Program-made: the position numbers and the translations under genes
In this document: positions 10,493 to 19,000 of the stretch, in pieces
Position numbering within the stretch: position 1 is the stretch's first letter
Layout: every line of letters begins with the position of its first letter
Assembly (NCBI GenBank): GCA_028718185.1
Contig: JAQUMH010000015.1
Span: forward strand, 1 to 43,868
Direction of reading: 5' to 3'
Source of the DNA: Elusimicrobiota bacterium
Lineage (GTDB): Bacteria; Elusimicrobiota; UBA8919
DNA: 43,868 nt
Notes under the pieces: generated by a model
The model's input: the letters and a program-made list of their open reading frames with translations, nothing else
Told to the model about the DNA's origin: nothing
Databases searched by the model: none

Positions 10493-10641
10493 CCCAATTT
10501 TTATTTATAACTGAATATGTGATTGGGATTGTTTTATTGGTCTCCGGTAGGGGACTCAATATTGATTACCCCGATTTTTATTCATAACTAAATATGTTAT
10601 CGGGATTGTTTTATTGGTCTCCAGTAGGGGACTCAATAAAA
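10493..10641 (-). repeat. Tandemly duplicated hairpin pair in the 5' untranslated region of PorV1
   Basis: Two units (10493-10560 and 10570-10641) lie side by side. Each has a hairpin closed by CCCAAT/ATTGGG (unit 1) or CCCGAT/ATCGGG (unit 2), a compensated base-pair change. Each then has a second hairpin around GTCTCCNGTAGGGGAC, in unit 2 extended by TTTTATTG/CAATAAAA. The leader of PorV5 has a single unit (40797-40868). The paired change argues that the RNA structure matters. Confidence 0.6.
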
Positions 10642-10740
10642 CAAAAAAGAAGCATATTAGAAAACTAGCTAATCAGTTAATTAAGTTTTTTCAACCTAAT
10701 TCGCTAATTCACTAATTTACTAATCCACTTCTTCTGTTTT
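10639..10740 (-). terminator. Terminator-like hairpin in PorV1 leader
   Basis: Read on the minus strand, AAAACAGAAG is followed by ATTAG-type units, a loop near TTGAAAAAAC, then the complement ending CTTCTTTTTTGTTTT. The T-rich end fits an intrinsic terminator placed between the structured RNA and the gene. Its 5' arm directly abuts the last conserved bases of the leader RNA (CGAAAACA), as expected for an attenuator. The stem is long and imperfect. Confidence 0.55.
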
Positions 10741-10925
10741 CGATAACCTTGCTAGCTTGATAGTTGCTCTTCGTAGCTGCCTTATCTCTTTACCTTTACC
10801 TCTACCTGCTTCTACGAAGAACCTGGTTTTCTTATTTTGTCGTTTATCGGCAACCTGTTGGCTTCACTATCTTAGCCCTTGGTTTTGCGAACTCATCCCA
10901 ATTTCTCGGGAGCAGCCTTTTCGGG
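10737..10925 (-). promoter_or_regulatory. Structured leader RNA 1, GEMM/c-di-GMP-I-like riboswitch candidate
   Basis: On the minus strand the order is CCGAAAAGGC, hairpin CTCCCGAGAAATTGGGATGAG, TTCGCAAAACC, AAGGGCTAAGATAGT, GCCAACAGG, GGTTGCCGATAAAC. Then come a variable hairpin (CTTCGTAG paired with CTACGAAG), ACTATC (complement of the GATAGT above) and a second 3' strand AGGTTATCGAAAACA. The c-di-GMP-I class has the same landmarks: AGGC, GNRA-capped P2, CGCAAAGCC, GGG-CTAAG and GGTTGCCGA. The bases next to AGGC differ (TGCTC rather than AAACC), so ligand and exact class are open. Confidence 0.55.
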
Positions 10926-11009
10926 ATACTACTTCAATATTTTCTTTTCCTCCTTATTTAACTGTGTAATGTGTGTTAGTGTTGTAGTGTTTTGTTGTCT
11001 GTTACTATA

Positions 11010-11038
11010 TATATAACACAAAGCACGAATTCTGTCTA
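11010..11038 (-). promoter_or_regulatory. Promoter of PorV1 leader
   Basis: The -35 TAGACA (11033-11038) and -10 TATATA (11010-11015) are 17 bp apart, with TGTGT directly before the -10. The same layout, spacing and TGTGT (or TATGT) occur before all five leaders, which strengthens the call well beyond a single AT-rich match. Confidence 0.65.
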
Positions 11039-11108
11039 TCGGTTGCTTGCGAATTAGTAACGGGTACTTGCTGTTAATGTGCAGGAATTGATATGTTTTT
11101 TCTTTGGT

Positions 11109-11978
11109 TTACTTTTGAACAGACATATATAACTTGCGGTATAGTGAAGGAGTTATATCGGTAAGACGTTTGAAATTCCAATTAAAAGCACCGAGATTTT
11201 TAAAACCAACTTCGTATGCAATAGCAATTATTTTTTTATTGTTATCCAGCTCCAAAATACGTTTTGCTTCAAGGACTCTTCTGTTGGCTATGGACGCCTT
11301 AAAACTTAATCCGCTAAATTTCTTAAACAAATGACTTATATGATAAGGAGAATATCCCACATGCTTTGATAAATTTGAAAGAGTTATATGTTCTTTAAAG
11401 TGTTTATCAATATATTCCAAAACCACATCAATTATATGATTGTGCTCTTCGGTGGAAATGATATTTTTTTTTGTATTAGAAATATTTCTCTTTATTAACA
11501 TTAAAAATGTTATAAGCAAAGTTGTCATAATTTCATGATAATTTTCTCCTTTCTTTTTTCTTTCCTGCTCAAGCATATATAAAATTAATTCTATATCATT
11601 TGCTTCCTTTTCATTAAAACATATTTGATGCGGAAAGTTTTTATGGCAATTAATAATACTTTTTAATAAAGGTTGAATAGCAGGATAATCTTCAAATAAA
11701 TATTTAGAAAAAACCATAAGAGTTATATTGACATCCGGTGCTTTTTTCCCCTCGTTAATATAAGTATGAATGTCGTGTTCGTGAATAATGAATAATGATT
11801 TATCTTTAGTCGCATATCGCTTGTCTTTAATATAAAAAAAGCCATTTCCGGAACGGATATATTGGAACTCAATAATAAAAGGATGGACATGATAAGTTCT
11901 GTGAACAATATTTTGTGTGGTTATCTGAAAAGGATAATCTTTTTCCGGGAAAGGAAAAGTATACTTAAGAAATTTCAT
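11109..11978 (-). CDS. AraC-family transcriptional regulator 1
   Basis: A 289-aa protein. Residues about 1-160 form a cupin-like sensor domain (TYHVHPFIIEFQYIRSG, then HEHDIHTYI). Residues about 185-285 carry two helix-turn-helix units of the AraC type: LSNLSKHVGYSPYHISHLFK, then IAIAYEVGFKNLGAFNWNFK and SLYRKLY. AraC proteins with a cupin half usually bind a sugar or related small molecule and switch transport or degradation genes. It is transcribed away from AraC regulator 2 from a shared 200-nt region. GAGG lies 7 nt before the ATG. Its position between loci 1 and 2 suggests control of the neighbouring glycosidase genes. It is only distantly related to the other two AraC proteins here. Confidence 0.9.
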   Translation of the reverse strand: MKFLKYTFPFPEKDYPFQITTQNIVHRTYHVHPFIIEFQYIRSGNGFFYIKDKRYATKDKSLFIIHEHDIHTYINEGKKAPDVNITLMVFSKYLFEDYPAIQPLLKSIINCHKNFPHQICFNEKEANDIELILYMLEQERKKKGENYHEIMTTLLITFLMLIKRNISNTKKNIISTEEHNHIIDVVLEYIDKHFKEHITLSNLSKHVGYSPYHISHLFKKFSGLSFKASIANRRVLEAKRILELDNNKKIIAIAYEVGFKNLGAFNWNFKRLTDITPSLYRKLYMSVQK

Positions 11979-12037
11979 TTATTTACCTCAGCAAAATTGT
12001 GAATTATATAATAATGGTTAGATTTTCTTAAAAATTT

Positions 12038-12065
12038 ATTATACAAAATAGCAAAAAAAAAGCAA
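12038..12065 (-). promoter_or_regulatory. Candidate promoter of AraC regulator 1
   Basis: TTGCTT (12060-12065) and TATAAT (12038-12043) are 16 bp apart on the minus strand, about 60 nt before the start codon. The region is very AT-rich, so chance matches are likely. Confidence 0.4.
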
Positions 12066-12090
12066 TGAAAATAATATGCAGGAATCAAAA

Positions 12091-12118
12091 TTGACTTTTT
12101 TTAATTATTTTATATAAT
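12091..12118 (+). promoter_or_regulatory. Promoter of AraC regulator 2
   Basis: TTGACT (12091-12096) and TATAAT (12113-12118) are 16 bp apart. Transcription would start near 12125. That makes the TTG codon at 12127 an unlikely start and favours the ATG at 12181. Confidence 0.6.
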
Positions 12119-12180
12119 TAATTTCATTGCTCTTGAAAAACAAAAAAGCTATCCTGACTTTATGTCCGGTGTCATTTAAA

Positions 12181-12996
12181 ATGAATAAACCAAATTTAAT
12201 TCCGTATAATGTGCTGAATTTCAAGGGAGCTAAATTAATCGATGTGTCGCATCATGTGTCACATCAGGGTCCATATCCTACCGGGAAGATGAAAAAACAC
12301 TATCATTCTTTTCATGAACTTGTAATTATTCTTAAAGGTTCAGTTTGTGTCGAAATATCAGGAAAAGAAGTTCGTGCAAAAACCGGTGATATTCTGTTTT
12401 ATCATGCAGGGGCAGCCCATAAAGAGCAATCCACCCGCGGAACAGAAGTTATCTGTATTGAATGGGAAGAAAAAAGGAAAATAGAATTTCCTGTTTTAAT
12501 ACATAACACAAGCAGAAAAATATGTTTTTTGGCTAAATGGCTAAATGAACAAGACCAATCAAACTATCCGTATAGACGATTACTACAAGATAAAATATTT
12601 GAAGTTATAAGAATTGAATTAACAAAAGATTTTGAATCTGAAGAAAATCATCCGTTTATAGCTAAGTTAAAAAGTTTTATGATAGATAACTTAAATAAAC
12701 CTTTAGCTTTGAAAAATCTTGCAAATTACGCACATACAAGTAAATATCATTTCTTAAAAAAATATAAAAAAATAACAGGACGAACACCTATGGAGGACTT
12801 AAGAAATATCCGTCTTGAAACTGCTAAAGATATGATAGTAACTACTTGTATGCCATTAAAAGCTATTGCTTCAAAAGTAGGGTTCAGTAACGTATACCTT
12901 TTTACAAAGCTGTTTCGGAAATATTACAACACACCGCCGGGCAACTTCCGTAAAAACACAGATTGGGTTAAACAAACAGTTTTTTCTAAATTGTAG
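12181..12996 (+). CDS. AraC-family transcriptional regulator 2
   Basis: A 271-aa protein from ATG 12181. The frame is open up to a TTG at 12127, but the promoter lies just before that, and alignment with AraC regulator 3 starts after the ATG. The N-terminal cupin has a histidine-rich metal- or sugar-binding pattern (KKHYHSFHELVIILKGS, then GDILFYHAGAAHKEQ). The C-terminal 100 residues hold two helix-turn-helix units (LANYAHTSKYHFLKKYKK, GRTPMEDLRNIRL, AIASKVGFSNVYLFTKLFRK) and the PPGNFRKN end. It is clearly paralogous to regulator 3 at 41694, sharing SKYHFL, TGRTPM, ETAKDM and PPG-FR. No strong Shine-Dalgarno is visible. It probably senses a sugar released by the hydrolases; this is inferred from context only. 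Confidence 0.88.
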   Translation: MNKPNLIPYNVLNFKGAKLIDVSHHVSHQGPYPTGKMKKHYHSFHELVIILKGSVCVEISGKEVRAKTGDILFYHAGAAHKEQSTRGTEVICIEWEEKRKIEFPVLIHNTSRKICFLAKWLNEQDQSNYPYRRLLQDKIFEVIRIELTKDFESEENHPFIAKLKSFMIDNLNKPLALKNLANYAHTSKYHFLKKYKKITGRTPMEDLRNIRLETAKDMIVTTCMPLKAIASKVGFSNVYLFTKLFRKYYNTPPGNFRKNTDWVKQTVFSKL

Positions 12997-13010
12997 GCAA
13001 CTTAGCGTCT

Positions 13011-13072
13011 TAGGGTTATAGAGTTTTAGAGTTCGTAGAGTTAAAACCCTATAACCCAATAACTCTATAACG
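13011..13072. repeat. Palindromic TAGAGTT-unit repeat, copy 2
   Basis: Left half TAGGGTTATAGAG followed by TAGAGTTN units; right half CCCTATAACCC and AACTCTATAACG. It folds into a hairpin between the converging 3' ends of AraC regulator 2 (+) and exoprotein B (-), where a bidirectional terminator would be expected. Confidence 0.7.
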
Positions 13073-13078
13073 CGTCTT

Positions 13079-16000
13079 TTATTTTACTAATCCTATTTTC
13101 CCGGTTTTCTTGCTACCCGCAGCGTCTTCTAACTGATAAATATATACTCCCCTACCTACCTTGTCACCATCGTCATTCTTGCCATCCCACTCGAGCCAAC
13201 CCAAATTACCAAAATCTACTTCTTTGAGTTCACGAACGATTCTTCCGGCTACACTATACAACTTCATAGTACTGTTCATTGGAAGATTTATTACTTTTAA
13301 TTTACCACTTACTGCTGTTTCAGGATTATACGGGTTAGGATAAACTTTCACATTACTCATATCAACAGATACATAACTTCCCAATATACGATATGTTGAG
13401 AAATGTTTCACTGTCGCAGTTACCGTATTGTTTACTTTGTCTACTGTCTGGACTCCTGATACCAAATCCCAATCTGTCCCGGTCCAGTAGTAAATCCTAA
13501 GCCCATCTTTGTTTAATGTTCCTATATCCGCTGCTGTGTATGGTATTGTTATGTTTACTGCTCTTGTGAATACCTGGTTTTCTAATACTGGCGCATTTCC
13601 GGTTCCAAATGATAACTCGCCAAAATCATAACATATCGGATTAACAGTGTTAACATATTTCATATTATTTTTTACTGCCGGAGCTGCACTTGTCTTTATT
13701 GAAGCAAGATACTTGTTTGCAGATAAGACTCCTGTAGGTATCAGTATCTTTAGACCGTTAGCACCCCGTATTGAACCACCCTGGTAGCCTACTAACTTTG
13801 CGATATACATTTCATTGAAACTTATTACTACAGGCGCTGTTACATCACCGGTTAGTTCTACAGTATTTATATCACTACGGAACGGTATTGAAACTTCCTT
13901 CTCGCCGGAATCTGACTCGGTTAATGTTAAATTAGTTGTATCAAGGACACTACTCTTGCTGTTCTTGGTTGTAAGTGTTACTGTACCTGTGTAATCGGTC
14001 GCAATATTGTTCTCATCTATATTATATACCTGAACTTTGAACTTCAAACTCGCAGCTGCAGATGCTCCTGTCTTGGTTGCAGTTGTCCCGTCATCGTAGT
14101 AATAGGTATATATTCTGTGCTTTAAGTTATACGTTTTGAAACTGTATTGTGACGATATTGCAAGATTATTAGATGCATCCCGACTATAGACCTTGTAATA
14201 ATATGTCTTACCTTTATCTAATCCGTTAAGTGGAACACTATGCAATCTTGTTGCTATTGAATCTAATGTAGTTATAGTACCGAGTGCAGTTGAAGTTCCG
14301 TATGCAACCTGTGAATCTGAGTCTTCATCGGTTGTCCATGTTATTACTGCACTGTTTAGTGTTACACCGGCTGTTACATTGCTTATTACCGGCGGGTTAG
14401 GATCATTAGATATTGTTGTAAAATTATAATCCCCGGTAGTTGTTGGGTTACCATTCATATCTACGGATACCATACGGTAATGATATACTGTATTCTCAGT
14501 AAGACCACTTAGTGTAACGTTGTGGTTGTATACACCATCGGTATCTGTTACGGGAGTTACGCTGCCATAACTTGTTGTTAATCCATACTCGACCATACTG
14601 GTTGCAGGTTCATTTGTCGTCCATGTTATCACTATTCCACTGCCAGATACATTAGTTGGTATTACCACACTTACCACCGGCGGTGTTGTGTCGGCAGTTA
14701 GTCTTATTAAACGAACATAATTAAAATTACCATTACCGGCTGAGCTACCGGTTTCCATGACTAACTTCATTATCTGGTTGCCTACTGTAAGTGACACATT
14801 GGATGAAACTATTACATCTGCCCATGTAGCCCATCCACCTGTCGCCGGTACACTTACTGATGGTGTTGTCCTGTATGGTGCTAAATTGTGATCTCCAAAC
14901 TCAATGTGTATAGGACTTGCAGTTGAACCTCCATTGGCTGCTCTTATTATTATTTTATATTCGCCAGTTTCATTTACGTTTACACTATATTCCAACCACT
15001 CAGTTGGTGCTGTCCAACCTACATAATATCCACCGTCTATATCGGTGCATACTCCTACATCTACACCTTCGGTTGTCCTGAATACTCCACCACCTTTATT
15101 ATCGGATGTTGTATCAAAATAAGTCTCACCGGACGCAGAACCGGTTGTTACTGTATCATAATTCTCAACTTGTATAGTTGTTGTTCCTGCTATTATTTGC
15201 CATGGATTACCGCTGTTACCATATGACTGTTGAGTAGATACGCTTGTTATAACATATGCCACACTATTTATGGAACTGTCGGTCATAGTAGTTTTGAATG
15301 CACGTGCCCGGACGGTTGCGCTAGCAGATAGTGTAAATGGTGCGGAATATTGGGTTGATGTTGATGTCGGGTCTGTTCCGTCTGTTGTATATCTTATTGT
15401 CGCTCCGCTGGTTAAACAACCAAGGGTTACTGTAACAGAATCCGGATATGTTCCTGCACCGGGGCCAATTGTAGGTGTTTCTACTGTATTTGGTGTGTCC
15501 GCAGTCACTTTTATTAATTTAATGTAGTTAAAATTACCACAGCCGGTTGCTGCACTAGTTTCCATAACTAACTTCATTATCTGGTTGCCTGCGGTAAGCG
15601 TTACTCCTGTTGATAGTGTTAAATCTGTCCATGTTCCCCACCCGCCTGTCGGTGGTACGCTTACAGATGCTGTTTTAACGTATGCTGATTCCTTGTGAGT
15701 GCCAAATTCAAGATGTATGGGTCCTCCGTTGCTTGTCATACCGCTGGCACACCTAAGTATTATTTTGTATTCGCCGCCCTGATTCACATTTATGCTGTAT
15801 TCCAGCCATTCACCGGGCATTGTCCAGCCTATATTGTACCCGGCATCTGTGTCACCACATACCTGCACATCTACATACTCGCTTGTCCTGTATACTCCGC
15901 CACCTTTATTGTCTGCTGTTGTATCATGATATGCCTCGCCTTCACCTATACCACTTGTTACCATATCGTAATTTTCCGCTTGTATTGTTGTTGTCCCTGC

Positions 16001-19000
16001 ACCTATCAACCACGCTACTCCTGCAGGATACGCCTGCTGAGGCGAAACAGAATTGTCAACTATTGTTACTATTTTTGCTGTCGATATGGCTGTGTTATTA
16101 TTGTTGTCTGTAGCTTTGGTAGTTATACTGTAAGTTCCTGCAGCAACATTATTCCATGCAAACTCATAAGGCGAACTGGTATCTGTTCCAAGCCATGAAG
16201 CACCATTGTAAAAATCTACTTGTTTTATACCATTACTGCTGGATGCGTCTACTTTTATTGTTAAAGCAGCAGGAGGAGTACTACCATTTATAACGCCTAT
16301 TGTACTTATAGTCACAACAGGTGGCTGCGAAATGGAAGTATCCATTATTCGCAGCGCTATATCATCAAGAAAATCCGGAGAAATAAGTGCCTTGTTGCCT
16401 CCGGTATGTGCGAATGTTTCTGTTTTATCTATAACACCTGTCAAAGTGTTAATCCAATCTGCTTTATAACTAACTGCGACTGATTGTAAATTAAGTGTAA
16501 GTGTGGTTGTCCGTGTAGTCGTTCGTGGTGAAATCGGACTATCATGGTTTCCTAAATTTGTTGGTCCAATATAAACAGCATACTGTTTACCGGGTTCAAC
16601 CAATGCATATGCTGTTGAACCGGATGGAATTCCTCCGGTTACAATTGAACTGTTAGGTACCATTTTTACAAAATCAAGACTACCCATAAAATTCTTTAAA
16701 ATTACTAATTGAGTGCGTAATGTCTGACCTCCTCCTCCAATGGTGTTTCCAGGCGGATTTGCTCCTGTTGTTGCAGGTAAAACTTTTGTACCATTTTCAA
16801 GTGTTGTTGTGAATGTTAAGTCGAGCATATTAAATCCTGCAGCACCGGCGAGGATATTTTTCCATCCCCATGTTCGATATGAAACATCAGGTCTGCCTAA
16901 ATATGTTATTTCGTCACATGTTAAGGGTACATCTTTGTTGTAACTTGTTCCTATATTTTGAGCACTAAGACCATCGCGGCTGATATAAGACGCATTTGGA
17001 CGAAGTATTTCAGGTGGTCCATTTTGAGATATAAGATGTTTTTTCGGGAGTGATACCTCTGCCGCAGCTATTTTAGATATCATATAAGGGTCAAATGTAG
17101 CTGCCATAGCATGAGAATCTGAATAATAGTCAGGCTCAATACATGCCTGAAAAATAACATTATCATAGTCATTCAATTCCTGAACTGTCTTTGCTACCAT
17201 ACTACTCATATAAATTGTTAAACCATTATTATTATTAATATCCCAGACACTATTTGTGCCACTGTTAGTGTGAGATGCAATATTTCCAACACCGTTGATA
17301 TTGTTAGTTGAATTAAAAGGACTGCGTGCCCACATCGGGTTTCCATATGAATCAACATTAGTGCTTGCCCAATAAGGACAGAAAAAGGTAATTTCTATTA
17401 CTATTCCTCTATCACTTGCCTTTGAAACAAAATCTTTAAGGCGGGTGAAATACGCGGTATCCCATTTATTTAAGTCAAATTTAAAAGTGTTTAAATCTAC
17501 ACTTCTTGCAAAAGGACAGATAAGTTTATTGTTAGCCGGACCAAGAGTATTATCATCTATATCCCAATAGCTGAACGGATTATTATAAGGTTCAACATAG
17601 ACACCGGAAAATATACGTGCATAATTAAGTCCTTTAGACTGCAATTCATTTAAATATGTGACATAATCAAAATCAAGATTCAGGACTGCGCCATAATGTT
17701 CGTTAGAGCCAATCAATATTGTCGGCTGACCTTTGTATACGAAGTAATGTGGATTAGTAGGATGAATTTTTATTGGTTCGGCAGATACTGTTTTTTGTTC
17801 AGCTTCTCTCTGGATTACCCCTAAATCACGGTATGCAGATTCTACCACTTTAGTCATATCTGCATACGTTTTGCTATCCCAAAGTCCCATTGTGAAATGT
17901 GCCGGAACTGCAGATGCATTCATATAAGGAACTGCTTCATTGGATTTTCTACCAAACCCGAATACTGTTAAATACGATGACGCTATATTGATTGGCCAAT
18001 AAGAGTCCGGTTGAGTATCATCTTCGTGATGTGCAAAGAAAAGTGAACGCGTAATCGCATTATCTTCAAAATATGCCCACTCGTTAGTCAGGTCGCCTGA
18101 CCATGTGCCTGCAGCTGAAAGTGGTGTTTGTGTTCCGTTAGACCGGACGCATTGGTCAGTATCATCCAATACACCACCGGGTGTACCTTCATATAAAAAC
18201 CAATAATCATGACCGGCTGTTACAAGCGTCATTTTTGCATACTCAGGATATATTTCCCAATTGCATTCCCACCCGCCGGTTACCTTTGAATTAATAGTTG
18301 TTTTAAGTGGACCTGAATTAACAAGAACACTTGTTCCTGTAGTAGCACCCGGATGGAAACTACCTTCAGGGTAAATCATGTTTGGTATTCCGCGGTATAC
18401 ATCGCCAGATGTAGTAGGAATATTATGGTAATTTATCCAGTCGTTACCATTTTTGTCAACAAGACTTGAAAATGAAGCACCTTGTTTTTGATAATAATAT
18501 GTACCCTGTTGAGTTTCTATTTTAAAACTGCTCTGACCCTCATCTGTTACATTGTCTGTTAGTGTTACTTGCGGTGTTATTGAAGGAGCGATTAAATTGG
18601 TTCCTGTATTAAAATATATATGATAATATCTTGTGGCATTTGCTATCGTCGTATTATCCATTATAAAAGTAATTGTTCCGGACGCATTATTGCTTGCATT
18701 ATATGTGCTTGATTGGTCAAACTGGAACGGAACTGATGCATTGACTACCGTACCATCTCCAAGGACTTCTATCACACGAATAGAACCGGGATCAAATGTT
18801 CCGCTTGTACTAAGTCCGGTTAATAATGTAGTAAAATTAACATTTACATCAACCGGTTTATTTTTTCTTTCATATGCTCCTGCCTGAACATCCACACCAA
18901 ACCGGTAAGTCCAGCCGTCATTCCACCAACCCCCAACCGGTTTACCCCCGCCTACAGAAATACTAACAGGATTTGATGTCGTTATATTTCCACTATTATC

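Noticed and set aside
12127-12180. TTG start for AraC regulator 2
   Set aside because: The promoter -10 ends at 12118, so the TTG would be at the transcript start with no ribosome site; the first 18 residues are not matched in regulator 3.
15695-16198. A 167-codon plus-strand frame within exoprotein B
   Set aside because: It is a shadow of the CBM6 and Ig coding sequence on the other strand; its Cys/Tyr/Ile-rich translation follows from the codon pattern of the real gene, and it has no Shine-Dalgarno.
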